62,000 nt of DNA, taken from positions 78,676 through 140,675 of the forward strand of contig MNCI01018966.1 in NCBI GenBank assembly GCA_015680685.1, in the 5' to 3' direction. Shown here one piece after another: positions 1 through 11,919 of this stretch; positions within the stretch are counted from its first letter, which is position 1, and each line of letters opens with the position of its first letter. A program made the position numbers and the translations under genes. The notes under the pieces are model-generated. The model had not been told where the DNA came from, searched no databases, and was given only the letters and a program-made list of their open reading frames with translations. Origin of the DNA: Gnetum montanum. Taxonomy: Eukaryota > Streptophyta > Gnetopsida > Gnetales > Gnetaceae.

Positions 1-68
1 TTCGACCGGATCACGCGTGCGACACTCATTTCATATGGTTGAGTGTAGGGGTACCTCGCCACTCATCA
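1..68 (+). repeat. Truncated LTR 3' tail (Athila-like family)
   Basis: The segment ends in the family's LTR terminus, a conserved GTAGGGGTACCT block followed by CACTCATCA. The same end is seen at 8504, 16948, 29328 and 30698. The rest of this LTR lies left of the window. It could be a solo LTR or the end of an element whose body is outside. Confidence 0.8.
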
Positions 69-127
69 ACGTGTGAACACTTTGTGATTCTTATGGTTGG
101 ACATAGGGGTACCTTAACTGCTCATCA
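69..127 (+). repeat. Second LTR tail in tandem with the first
   Basis: This is another copy of the last 59 bases of an LTR (GTGTGAACAC, then TAGGGGTACC, then CTCATCA), fused directly to the previous tail. Only the 3' end of the LTR is present, so it is a partial duplication or recombination scar. It is diverged from the first copy, so the event is not recent. Confidence 0.7.
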
Positions 128-1563
128 GAAGACTTTCAAGAAAATCATAGCCATACGAATTTAAAGAAAAAGAGAAATTCAAAATAGGAAGTCAACAAAA
201 CAATCCAGTTGTTCCAAACAAAAACCCCATCAATTGTTCATTCATTAAAAGAAAGAAGAAGCTCTCTTACTCACCTGAGAAGCCATGAAAATGGTTCCCT
301 CGCCGCCCCACTTAATGCAAGTAACAAAGAACATATGTCAAGAGAGCACCATAACACACTTCTTCAAAACACCATCCCAAACCTTAACATCACCATCTTT
401 ACTTGAACTTGCAAATTTGTGGTAGGGACACTGCAAATATGTAGGCTCCCAAGCTAAACTAGTAATCCATTGTTGATGGCCGAAAAAAAACCCCAACACA
501 ATTGGCTTGCACTATATCTTTGCATTTTGCTTCGAAGTATTATTTTTATATGTATAATGATGGTTTGAGTGTTTTATCTAAGAAGATCGCTATATATGGT
601 GATTATTATGATAATTAATAATGGTCGGTGGAGACTTATAGTTATCAAAGACATTGACTTTAAGAAATTGTAACATTTTCAATTGGATTGTAATTTGCAT
701 AACAAAGATAGTGTTTCTTCATAACAAGTGTTGTGATTATCATAACAAGACCCAAAAGGACAAATTGTAATGAAGACTCAAAAAAGCATGTTGTAATAAT
801 GGGTATGTCTCTCGGGGTAAGCTTTGGAGGTTTGACCTAAGATATTTATACCTAGGTATTAGAGGTTGTATTTGCATGGAGTTGCAAAGCCAATAAAGGC
901 AAGTAATAGGTGTTAGGTGAATTGGGACAGGAAGAAGACTAGCCATCCCTTCTAGCCTATTGTAGGCTAATCATGGTGGTAGTGTTGGATTCCCTCTAAG
1001 GGATAGATGTCAAAGGAAGATAACCCTAAGGAATACTCAAAGCATGACCTAGATACCCTATTCCACATCAATAAAGCATTTCTTTCTTTAACTTTATACA
1101 TTTTCCTTGTTATTTTCTTTACGCATAATGTCAAAAGTAACATATATTTGATGTTTGCCACATTATCTTCTTATACCTAATGTCTAATATAAGGTATATT
1201 TGATGTTTGCTGTAACATTTGGGAACAACATGTCACATTTGACATCGAAGCAAACAATAGCCTAAAGGCCTATCAAAATCATAGGCTAACTATAATCTAA
1301 TGACAAACCATGGAGGTAGAAGCCAAAGCAGATCACCACAAGATGTGTGCACCTCACCAAGATTCATCAATTGCAAGAGACATCAGAAAGACAAGGATAC
1401 AATGGTCTAGGTAACTCTTAACCATCTTGCAATAATGCTAAAATGTTAAGTGATTAAGATCAGTGTTAAATTCCCCCTCAAACACTACTAACCATGGCAT
1501 AAGTTAATCTTGTCTCGTTTTGGAACTCATTATTCCTAAATACGTAGGCCCTGTAACTTGGCG
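128..1563. other. Intergenic DNA, no gene recognised
   Basis: AT-rich unique sequence. The few open frames here (up to 68 codons) have no recognisable motif and are what chance would give. I see no RNA gene or repeat. Confidence 0.5.
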
Positions 1564-3011
1564 TTACTTATATTTACCAATCACGTTTACGATGAGAAAT
1601 AGTGCAGAAGCATGACGGGAGTATTTCTGTTGCATTTGTATCCGTGACAGCATCTGTCGGATTCTGATACTGGATATTTGCATCCCGAAAGAGACCGAGA
1701 TCAACATTCTTCTACGCTGCTCTAAGATCTCCCGCAGCACACTTGTTGGGGTACTCCAGTTTTCTGACGACATTTGTTCTTCTAGCCACATTCTGAGTTG
1801 CTTAACAAGGTCTTTAGCATCAGTTCCAATTTCAATTAAGATCGCTGGGATATTTCTTATGTCCCCAGACACAGACTTTTTGAAAGACAAGCGATGATAA
1901 GGTTCTCTGCTCTCAGCCTGTGGGAAGGTTCACGGCGCCAGATGCTGGCGATGATAAAGAGAAGTGCAACAAAAATTAGCATTGACAAATAGAGACGCAC
2001 TGCCACGATCACACCAAGAGCATAGGTTGCCAGGAGGATTGTCATCCACAGCAGCAACATCATAGGAAATCCAAGGCACCGGAAGAGCTCTGACTGTGAA
2101 AAGGATGTCAGATCTTTCATGCTGGGTGTTCTTTTCATTAGCCTTTTTATGCTGCCGCTTACTCCGAGTACGGATTGATCAGAAAGAGCATGGTCCATTT
2201 CAACTCCACCTTGAGCAGAATCTAAACGGATTTGTTCACTTTGATCTATTGCAATGTTGCCAACGTCACACATGAAGCTGCCGAGAAGGGAAAGAAGGGT
2301 TTTCGCAGCTTTAGGCTTTAGTACTGTGCCTCTGCTTAAGGAAGAAGGGATGACATTTAAGCGGAGTCATCTGCAACAGCGCTTTGGTCGCTACATTTTC
2401 AAACGACTGCAATTCTCCAGACGCCTCCACTACCATTCGAACAACAAACAGAGGAATCTGATTTTCCAGCTTTAGATATCCTAAATAAGAACATGTCTCA
2501 GATGATAGGCCTTGAACATGGCAAGGTGAGGCCACACCTGTGAATTCAAATCCTGGAACGAATTATGGGCAAACTTGAAAAGAGCTTGGAAAACGAAACA
2601 GGCGTCTAACAACATCTTCCACGCGAAGGTAGAACCCGTTAAATACGTAGGAAAATTAGTGCGCTCGGCATAGCATTGTTTTATATCTTCCTCTCTTTCT
2701 TCAATCTGCTGAACCAGGCTAGCGAGGACGCTCGATGTTACAGTTGGGTGCTCTTCCATGATTTTGCGCAGTGACCCTTTTTTAATTTCCTTTCCCAAAG
2801 GAACGGGTGCGTTAAGATGCAGGGGACCTATGCTAACAATGGAAGGGGAGAAAATATTGAGTAGCCCATCCAGCTGATTCGCCGTTCCTGATGGGACTCT
2901 GCAAATAAGATCATTAGGCGCGTTTGGCTCCACCAAAGGAATGCCATATTCAGTTCCAAGATTCTGTAGATCTGAAATCAAAATTATTACATGCTCAGGC
3001 ACAGCTGCCAT
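1564..3011 (-). pseudogene. DUF247-family plant protein, frame-broken
   Basis: DUF247 proteins are plant-specific, usually 400-500 residues with a C-terminal membrane anchor; most have no assigned function. Reading from the ATG at 3011, the first 176 codons carry family hallmarks: an I/YRVP-like start (ICRVPSG), VSIGPLHLN, then MLLDACFVFQ. The next hallmark, LENQIPLFV, is in another frame (2535-2311). The reading returns to the first frame by about 2340 (AAKTLLSLLG) and includes two adjacent hydrophobic segments near 2090-1940 that would be the membrane anchor. A last stretch (1890-1564) is again in the other frame. The four blocks therefore need three frame changes, and much of the family's central region is not recognisable. 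A 60-bp GT-AG intron (about 2542-2483) would join the first two blocks but gives the wrong phase. I call it a pseudogene; sequencing errors are the alternative. Confidence 0.65.
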
Positions 3012-3653
3012 TATGCAAGCAATTGGGACCTGGGGAAGAGGAATAAAAATTAAAATGTATAAACAAAGTCTAAATTAAAACTTTTCCGTGTTTATCATTG
3101 TACATCAAAGACATTCAAAAAATCCAGAAAATCCACTTCCAAATGTATATTGTAAAGCATTAAAACAAACTCTGTGCCAAGATGTAAATGTGACCTGCAA
3201 TTAAAATGTGAACTGCAATTAAAAATAGTAGTGCTGTTTTTTAAGTTCAAATTCAATGGAATGATGCCAGCAAAAGCTTAATACTTATGAGGACCTTTGC
3301 CAACATTACGTAAGGAAATGATTCCAAATTCAAATTCTGTACAATAAAATTTCAATTTCATTTTCTGTCCGTAAATAATTAGATTTGAAAAAACCTTACA
3401 TAGGCTAGAACTTTTCTTTGTTAAGCTTTCACTGCATTGACGTCCGTCTTATATTGAAGATGGCATATGCCTCAGACTCTGTTTCACTTCCGAGTCATTG
3501 AGGGCAACATGACAACTCTTGCCGTTAAGCTTCCTATAAATGTAAGAGGAAGGACAAATCAATCATAGCTACCCTTCTAGCAGATCTACGTGCATTTGCT
3601 TAATTGCACACATCTGGTGCTCACAAATTCATCCTACTAAATTGTAGCTGCCG
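3012..3653. other. Region upstream of the DUF247 relative
   Basis: AT-rich sequence with no coding signal. It would hold the promoter and 5' leader of the minus-strand DUF247 gene, but I see no convincing TATA box. A short direct repeat (ACTGCAATTAAAA and variants, 3190-3226) is the only visible structure. Confidence 0.4.
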
Positions 3654-3771
3654 GATTTAAGTGTTCAAAATTTTGGTAAAGTAGTAGCTTTGAGAAAGAA
3701 AGAGATGCTGTNAGATTTTAGTGTTCAAAATTTTGGTAAAGTAGTAGCTTTGAGAAAGAAAGAGATGCTGT
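3654..3771. repeat. Exact tandem duplication around a single N (likely assembly join)
   Basis: A block of about 58 bases occurs twice, with 51 bases (3661-3711 and 3721-3771) identical, and the copies are separated by one N at 3712. Perfect identity beside a lone N is typical of contig ends that overlap but were scaffolded rather than merged. Biological duplication is less likely. Confidence 0.75.
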
Positions 3772-4799
3772 AAAAAACTGAATTTTATCAGTAGAATGAA
3801 AAATGGGAGAGATTCAAATTTTAGATTTTGTATGTTATATATATATTACTTGTATTTTGTGGAGAAGAAATTGCAAATAATCAAAATAAATAAAGATCTA
3901 GTTTTTTTTTTATTGGCTTCTGAACAAAGAGAATCGGGTAGTCTACCCTATTTTGTTAAGATTAATTTGATGATGATTTTAAGCCAGGTGATCAATCACA
4001 ACAACTATTTCCAGTACTCTTCATTGCCTTGCTATGAAATAGTAGACCGTCTTCCTATAATCTGACTTGATGATATTTTCTTTCTTAACAACGTATAAGT
4101 GATTAAGGTGCATGATTAAGGATATCTTTCCTTTTCTTTCGTCTTATGTCCAATAGAAGAATGGACTGCAACCCGGTGAGAAATGTTAGTCCTCTGCACA
4201 CCCCTGACAGAGCACTCGTCCATAAATGTTGCATATTATTAGACTCCATGCAAAAGTTAACGCTAGGACGCTTACCGAAGCTGCTTCTTCTGCACAGATG
4301 TTGAGCTTGATATACCTTACTTGGCTTTCTCTGGAACTCCTCCTCCTATCCAATGGCAGTTTCTTATGCATCCACTGCAAACATACTGGAGCTCCAAGTA
4401 AAAGCTTTACAATATAGGAGTAAATCCGTGTTTCCAATGCATTCCCGTAATGAAAATGTTGATAGAAGGCAAATTTTGATCCTTTTAACATTGGTTGTGC
4501 AAAGAAAACGAAAAAGCCAAAAAGGCATTCCAAAATCGTTTACTCTTTTCTTCTTCTTCCTTTTTCCGTTTTTGTCCTCTGCCCAATGCTGCTTTGCGAT
4601 TCTGCTCTCAATTTTTATTTTTTACTATATTAATATTTTGGGTCCGACAACCCAAAAAAACCATAATTACGATTTTAATATTTCTTATAAGGGTTTGAAT
4701 ATTCATTTTCCAAGCTGAAGCAAAACATAGAGAAGGAAACGTAAGCCAAGAAAGTTGGACATTTGAAAAACACCACTGCGCTTGGGGCCAGAACGGCGG
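3772..4799. other. Intergenic DNA with an unassigned minus-strand open frame
   Basis: The longest open frame (4533-4186, minus, 115 codons) has no motif I recognise, and overlapping plus-strand frames are equally long. I do not call a gene here. Confidence 0.35.
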
Positions 4800-5140
4800 T
4801 CGCTGCTTGCGGGAAGCCGCTATATAAACGCGCGTTCTCAATTATTTAAAAGAATCAAAATTATTTAATCATATAAAATTATAGTATCACGTGGGTCCCA
4901 AAAAGCATACGTTTTGTATAAATTCCTTCACCTTTGTATACTTACGGGAAGCGACTCCCGGAGACTTGCAATCAAAGTGGTTTAATTATATAAAGAAACG
5001 TAAGACCCTCGTTCCTTCCCTCCCGGGGAAAAACAATACCTTATTGTTTGGATATTTGATCTCTGTTCTCCCTGTAACACGTGTTTAGGCGTTTCCACGT
5101 TAACGCTGCGAGATAACGTGTTGGCATTCTGTCTCTTATT
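4800..5140 (+). promoter_or_regulatory. Possible promoter: TATA-like box with ACGTG elements
   Basis: CTATATAAAC at 4820 sits in a short GC-rich patch. Downstream there are CACGTG cores at about 4890 and 5080 and ACGT-type elements near 5097 and 5117. Such G-box clusters are common in plant promoters. No convincing coding sequence follows, so this may be the relic of a lost gene's promoter or chance. Confidence 0.25.
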
Positions 5141-5161
5141 TTAAGTTTTCAAGATACCAAT

Positions 5162-5223
5162 TCCATGGCTTTCTTAATGGGAGAACAAAGGCTCCATGGC
5201 TTTCTTAATGGGAGAACAAAGGC
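5162..5223. repeat. 31-bp perfect tandem duplication
   Basis: A 31-base unit beginning TCCATGGCTTTC is repeated exactly once more (5162-5192 and 5193-5223). The unit is not a multiple of three, so it would shift any frame read through it. It is a recent slippage or repair event. Confidence 0.8.
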
Positions 5224-7656
5224 ACCACCAGTAAAGATTGCAGTTTTGGTCCCTTTCACAGATGCTTAGCAATTGCATACATCATCGTTACAAAGCATGT
5301 GTGAAAGAAGAATCTGAATGCCAAGTTTAATTCAAAGCATCAATAGCTACCTAGGTTAGTTCCATTTGCTTCCACATTGTACATTTTGGGTTATCTATGC
5401 TTGAAAATTTCTTGTGCAATCCACTAGTTCTGTCTTACACTCCCTTGCTGATTGGTTATCTTCCATGGTTAGGGAATAGGTTATGCTATAATTTTGGTGA
5501 AGAGATTCAGTTTTTTACCATAATTAACTTTACAAAAAGCATATTATAATCTTACAAAATGAGATTAAAAGTACTTAGCATAACCTAAAGAAAAAAAATG
5601 TAAAAAAGCTAATGAGAGAAGCCAATCAAATAATTCTAATCTTAACTATGGGGAGAAATGTCATTGATGTGATGAGAGTAACAGCAATAATAATGTGCAC
5701 TGGTCAATTTGAAGGACACTTTGTCATTTTCATTTAAAAGGTAATTTTTAAGGTCTAATCCTTTTAAGGTGTTTATTTTAATGAATATATGATCAATTGA
5801 AATTTTCTTAATTGCTTGTAATGAATATGTAACCTTAATAGAAGGTATATGAATTGGACCATGTAGATAAAGATTACTTTTAATACTTTAATTTATTTTA
5901 AAAATCACTATATTTTACTCTTTACTTATTTTTGGCTAAACAATTAAACCTTCTTATGGAAGGTATTTAGAAAATGCACCCTTCTTAAATGAAAGAGTTT
6001 TTCTAAAAAACATGTTACAATAGAATAATCAAATTCCTTGAAATTCATTGTTTTCTTTTGTAATGGGACCTTCTTGTTGAATTGTCTCCATTGAACTTAA
6101 TCTCCATGCATGCCCATTGTGTCAATTCATGCACATTAAATGAGCATCATTTCTCCTGCATACATGTCCTTGAAATACTTGTTTAAATAAAAGTAAAAAC
6201 TATTTTAATATTATTTGAATAGATAGAAAAGTGCTATGCAATTCCATTATCAGCTAAGACATTGAAGATGCACATGCATAACTAGGGTTGGAATTTGACA
6301 AGTTTTTTAGGCATCTTTCCATTATCTTAGCATAAAATATGTTGATTTTGAATATGAAACATCATAAAAACACTAAAAGATTTTAAAAAGTATCAATATG
6401 ATGCTTTGTGACCCGACAACGATAAAACAAGGACTTCTGTGTTTTTTAAATTAAAAAAATCGCAAAGCCAGTATGGTACGAGCACTGACACGGTGCAGAG
6501 AAAACGCACTCTTCCATGCACTGACACGATACAGAGTGCAACACGATACAGAGTGCAAGCACGGTGGACTGCAGCTTCGACGCCATAGACTAGAATATGA
6601 CTCAAATAACAGTACAGCAAAACGTTTGTCAGACTTCGCAATGATATTAAAAAAAAAAAAAAAATCCATTTGTCCTTTTGGCAACTGGGCACAGGTCAAC
6701 ATCTTATCTCCACACACCTTCGAAGATGTCCATATATTTTATAAGAGACTTTGAGGTCGACATCCAACAGGATTTTGATCTCTTTGGACCTCCTTTTGCC
6801 TACACGTTACAGTGCTTTAAATTTAAAGTGCATAAACAAATATGCATCTTTAGGGGTAAGATTTTATATGCTCAAAGTTAAAATCAACCTGCAAATATCT
6901 CTATAGTTTGGTTGAGAGTATCTATATTCGAAAACATGATCAAGAGGAATAAGATTATTACATTGAGTAAGAAACAAAATTATTATATTCAAAAAAATTG
7001 TTGGACAAGGAACAACACTAATGTTCAAATCATATAAAACTTATGGATGAGAAACAAGGGAATTTTACTTTTGAAGTAACTTCAACCTTCTCTTGTTTCC
7101 TCTACCCTATCTCCATTTTTAAATGTTTCTTATGCAAGTAGTAGTAAAAACCAAAAAACCATAACTTGGTGTTTCATGGCTCTCTCAAAAATTAACAATG
7201 GAAGATGAACCCTCACCGTGAGAAGACCCATTATAAACTTTGTGGTGGGTCTTCTCACTATAAGTACAAAATATCATTATTTTGATTTAATTTTTATCAT
7301 GTAGTTGGTGAATAAAGACTTTTCTACAAAATTAACAAGATATTAGTAGACTAACTAAGTCATATCTTATTGTTATGAGTAATGATTTTGTATATGATAT
7401 AATGATTTTAAATTGCACTACAATTGGTTATTAATTCAAGGGTGGGACCTTTGGAATGTTGTTGAATAAATACAAAGAAGCCTTCAAGGGTGCTTTAGCA
7501 CAAAAATAGACACTTAAAATTGTTAATGAAGATTGTTGATTTTTTTTGAGTTTCCTACAAAGATTATTTATGAATAGTTGATATTTTTTATGCAATATAG
7601 GATAATTTGTAGTGTGACTTAAGAGTAGCTACAACATCTTACGTCATAATGGTAAT
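5224..7656. other. AT-rich intergenic DNA flanking element E1
   Basis: No gene recognised. Small structures include a 17-base perfect tandem duplication (6524-6540 and 6541-6557, unit begins ACACGATAC) and an A-run of about 15 bases ending near 6663. Short open frames across 6393-6881 come from this low-complexity stretch and carry no motif. Confidence 0.45.
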
Positions 7657-8504
7657 TGATGAGTTGTGATATCGGGACCACGATATTGCGTCCGTGATAT
7701 CGAGTCTGTGATATCAGAGCCCGACAAGCAATATCAGACACTTGATATTGGAACTTGTCTTGTTGCCTATAAATAAGAGACTGGGGCACTTGGTTTCGGG
7801 AGTAGTTTTCTTAGTCCCTTACCTGAACTCTTGCAGTTTTCCCTTTCCAGAGTTAGAATTATTTCTGAGTGTCCATGGTAGGAGTCATAAAGTGAACAGA
7901 TCCTTATTTCAGCATTATGTACCTGAGCACACCTTGTGTCTAGAAATAAAGACAAACTTTGTGATAAACCTTGCAACATTCAGAATAGCTTATTTATTGC
8001 ATTTAATGTTATTTACAGTTATTTGATGCTTTCATTAGTTAATTGGTTGTTTTTATTGATTTGTTAATTTTCAACAAGTAAGCACACTCAGTACAACCAC
8101 TTCGAGCATACGTGGAACACTTGGTAACCCAGTAATGACTAGCATTTGGTAATCCCAGTAGTGTTACATTAGTTCAAGATGTGTACAGAGAGTGGGAACG
8201 GATGCTAGTGTTAGGACTAGTTAGAGCCTAGTTGATTAGTTAAATTAAATTAGTTATTTAATTATTTCAGTTCTCCATTTTAAGCACTAGGAACATAAAA
8301 TATAAAAAACCATAAAAATCACATACCTCAAGTTTACTTAACCATACAATCATGCCATACAAGTAAGCTTGGCAAGACAACGATCACCTAACCCATCCTT
8401 GTTCTGTGAAGGCTCATAAGCACTTAGTCCTTGGAGTTCGACCAAATTGCGTGTGAACACTCGTATTCGTATGGTTTAGCATAGGGGTACCTCACCACTC
8501 ATCA
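7657..8504 (+). repeat. E1 5' LTR
   Basis: It starts TGATGAG and ends CTCATCA, with the primer site directly after it. U3 (7668-7750) holds a cluster of GATATC and near-GATATC palindromes. CCTATAAATAAGAG at about 7766 is a good TATA box, and AATAAA near 7945 fits a polyadenylation signal, so U3, R and U5 can all be placed. Confidence 0.85.
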
Positions 8505-8523
8505 TTGGCACCATTGCGAGGGA
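8505..8523 (+). promoter_or_regulatory. E1 primer binding site, tRNA-Asp type
   Basis: TTGGCACCATTGCGAGGGA follows the LTR directly. It resembles the plant tRNA-Asp complement TGGCGCCGTTGCCGGGGA used by Athila-type elements. Both CpG positions have become CpA. Confidence 0.75.
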
Positions 8524-8649
8524 CTATGTTGTTGTGTGCTAATTAGAACTTAGGAATCTTTCCATCATTGGAACAAACCCTTAGTGTTAGTTATCTTAAA
8601 ATGATTCGAAAAAGAGAAGAAAAAATTATTGCACACTGAATAATCAATC

Positions 8650-11160
8650 ATGTCTCCTTCTTCTTATGAGAGTGCTTCACTGCCTAGGTCTGACATAATG
8701 CACAATCGAAGGTGTAGTACACATGATGATCTGCTAGTGCTCTAATAGTTTCATGTGGTATACGCTCATCCTGATAAGTACATACCTAGCTTTACCTTTA
8801 TCCTCCATCAGGATGAACAACTATGTTGGCATGATTTAGAAGGTAACATAGTGTTACCTCGTGATCACTTAGTCCCAAGCATGCTTCTTCGTGCTCTCAC
8901 ACAAATTGGTATGCAGCACTTATAGGCACAGAATGTTGTGTATGAACATGACTCGAGAGAGTATTGATCCATAGAGGCACAACATCAAAGGGACCTACAA
9001 TAGGAGAGACATTACAAAGACATTAAGGGGAAGTGGTCTCAAGATGTACTGTATGTCCTAAATGAAAATGAGGGTGGTGAACCTATGTCTAGAGGTCTTC
9101 CACAAAATGATGTTCCTCCCATTGACTATGGTTAAGGGGTTGTGTATCAAAATCTTCACTCAACTATCCATAACCTAGATTTTGGTATCGACAAACACAA
9201 AGGATTCAAAAAAGAAACACGAACGCATGACAAAGATGGACATTCTAATCGTAATCACAACCGAGGCTATGACCACTGACGAGGAGGTAGCAAGCACTGT
9301 CATGGTGCTAGTCCTCCTTCCTCTTCACCTTCATCATCACCTTCCCCCTCTCCTTCAAAATTGGAATGCAATCACAAAGGGAAAGACCCTGAGGATAATG
9401 GTAGGCAAAATAGGAATAATAGACAAAACAGTTGAGAAAGGAGATGAGGGCACTCTAGAGAAACACAACACGAAAGGAGGGGGACTAGGGAATAGCATAG
9501 GCATCATAGACACCATAGACAATATGATCATGATGAACCCCTACTCACTACTTGAAGTATGCTAGATATAACTGAGGTCATTAGAATCCCAACAAGGCAC
9601 CAAAAAGATAGTAGGATCAAGAGATTAGACATGAATAACATCCCATGATTTGAAAGGGGATACAATGTTAATTCTCAAAACCATCTACAAGCATTTCACG
9701 ATGCATGTGCCTTGCAAAACATAGAAAACAAGTGTCGAAAACTCAAGTTGTTTCCATGGACACTGATCAAGGAAGCAAAAAGTTGATACCGGTCCTTAGA
9801 ACTGGAATCCATTCGTCGATGGAGGACCATGTTAGAACTGTTCAATGATAAGTATCAAATGTACTCCTAGGTGTCCAACCTGCATAAGCAAATCTAAGGA
9901 TGGAAACAAGGAGGAAACGAACCCTTGGATGTTGCCATGGACCGATATTATGCATTATTACATCATTGCCTTGGCCATGGATACTCACAGAGGGAACAAC
10001 TATGCCATCTTGTAGATGGGATTAGGCACGAAACATGAAGAACCCTTAGGACTTATGCCCAAGGAAGACTATCTGAGTTTAGAGCCCATCAAGTACAAAG
10101 ATTGTTGGAGCAAGTGGCCAAGGAGGAAGGTGAGTTAAGGAAAAGAGAAAGTGCAGAGGAATACAACAGAGATCCTTCCCTTAGAAAGAAGGAAGTTAGA
10201 TTTTGCAAGGATGAAGAAGAAGCACCACTTGAAGAGATGGAGAATAGGAGAACTTTATCCATTTAAAAATTTGCATCAAAATTATTGACAAAGGTAGATC
10301 AAATATGGAAATCCCTAGATGATAAATTTCAAATCATTCTAAAAATAGTAGAGCAGTCTAGAGAACAAATTAGAGGAGAAAATAGAAAGAAGTTGAATAT
10401 GCATGTAACAAAGGTAAGGGCAAAGTTGCCATCATTGAAGAGGTTGTGGATTCAGACACAGACAATGATGATGAATGTGAGATATGCCAATATGAACATC
10501 CTAAAGGATGTTTCCCAATAGTGTCACATCTACATGAGTCTAGGATGTATGCATTAAACCCATGTTAAATAGAAAATAAACACCTCGAATGTTACCTTAT
10601 CCTCAAGGTAACCTAAGGCAGTTTCACCAACCCTTGACATATTATTTGAGTGGAACTCCACCACAACCAAATGAACAATATCAACAATAGAAATACCCAC
10701 AATCATAGGGAATACCACCACCACGTCAACAGTACCCTTATCGTCAACCTAACCCATACAGATACTACGTGCAATAGCCGATCTCTCCACATAACTCCAT
10801 TAGTCATGTCAATTCTCAGCCTGACTACCAAACCCATGAGTACTATAGAATTCCTTCTCCTAGGGATGATGTTCCACAAACATACTATCCTTCTCATCCG
10901 AATACACCTCTTCCACCCTTAGCTCCATTACCACTTGCTCCAGTTATGCAGGGTGAGCTTCCTACCTATCGATAGCAATGTAACGCTACAAGGGCTATCA
11001 ATCCTCAACCTACTATTGGTTAAAAAAATCACACAAAGAAGAGACCTTTCTTTAGAACCAACAGTCCAACCAAGTCCTTATAGACACAAGCAGCTAATTT
11101 TCCAAATGCCTCACCATCATTTGAGACTTCAGAACTCCCTTCAAACCAAAAATCGCACCT
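8650..11160 (+). pseudogene. E1 gag with P/Q-rich linker, broken
   Basis: Gag forms the particle that packages element RNA. From ATG 8650 an N-terminal domain is readable (IPSFTFILHQDEQ near 8790). The capsid-like retrotransposon gag domain lies at about 9630-10210, with WYRSLELESIRRW-like and LYHLVDG-like motifs. A compact zinc-knuckle-like motif, C-X2-C-X3-H-X3-C, lies at 10476-10511, then a proline- and glutamine-rich linker to the protease. Many stops interrupt it, several of them TAG where E5 has CAG (for example 10777-10779). It is not translatable as it stands. Confidence 0.75.
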
Positions 11161-11670
11161 AACACATATGGTCATGATGACTCATGCCATCACTGAATGG
11201 ATTAAAGCTAACCATCTTCCTAGGAAATTCTCTGATCCTAGAAGTCCTCTTATATATTTACAAATTGCTAGGAATGAGCCTTAAAAAGCTCTTTTGGATT
11301 TAGGTTTTGGTGTTAACTTAATCTCTCAAGAAATGTACAAGGCCTGGAACCTACCTTCACTAAAAAAGAGTAACATTTGTTTAGAGTTGGTCGACTAGTC
11401 CATCACTGTCCCATTAGGACTAGTAGAGGGCATTATCACCACTATTTTTGGGTGGTCGTATCTAGTTGATTTCATAGTAATTCAAGTCAAAAACTCTAAG
11501 GGGGAGTTCCTAATCATTATGGGAAGAGCATGGCTAAGTACAATTGATATGCACCTAGGAATATGTGATCTTTCCCTAGAAATATCAAAGGAAAATACTT
11601 TTGAAAAGATCGAGAAGAAGAAAGTTCCATGCATTGCATACAATGACACAGGGTGTAATTTTGTGTAGAA
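11161..11670 (+). pseudogene. E1 aspartic protease domain
   Basis: Retropepsin-type protease that would release the pol products. Family motifs are in order: SPLIYLQ, ALLDLGFGVNLI, LELVD, PLGLVEGII, and IIMGRAWLS near the end. The catalytic D-S/T-G triad reads D-L-G here, and stops occur at about 11281 and 11395. It aligns with the E2 and E5 copies along its whole length. Confidence 0.75.
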
Positions 11671-11919
11671 ATCCTAGTTTGTACAATGTTTAACATTGTC
11701 TGCATGCAACTAGTATGCACAAATAACTAACATACAAAAATGCCTATATGCAATAGCCATGAGATAAGAAGGCACCCAGTGGTTGACAGCTGACCAAGAG
11801 AGCAATTCAACTCTATGCCTGGACCCAACTAAGAGCTTGACTTGCATCTACATCAATAGCATGGACACATTAGAGCAAGTCCATCGCCAACTTCCAAGTC
11901 CTAACATTGAAAATATCAA

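Noticed and set aside
2483-2542. A 60-bp GT-AG intron in the DUF247 relative (CAG/GTGTGG to TTATTTAG/GA)
   Set aside because: Splicing here reads into a stop within three codons because the phase is wrong, and 60 bp is short for a plant intron.
4186-4533. Minus-strand 115-codon frame
   Set aside because: No family motif, and overlapping plus-strand frames are of similar length.
6473-6754. Arg/His-rich frame with an internal repeat (ALTRCRE, ALTRYRV)
   Set aside because: Created by the 17-bp duplication and nearby short repeats; no homologue recognised.
7668-7750. GATATC cluster as a CRISPR-like array
   Set aside because: Units are short palindromes with irregular spacing inside an LTR of a plant element.
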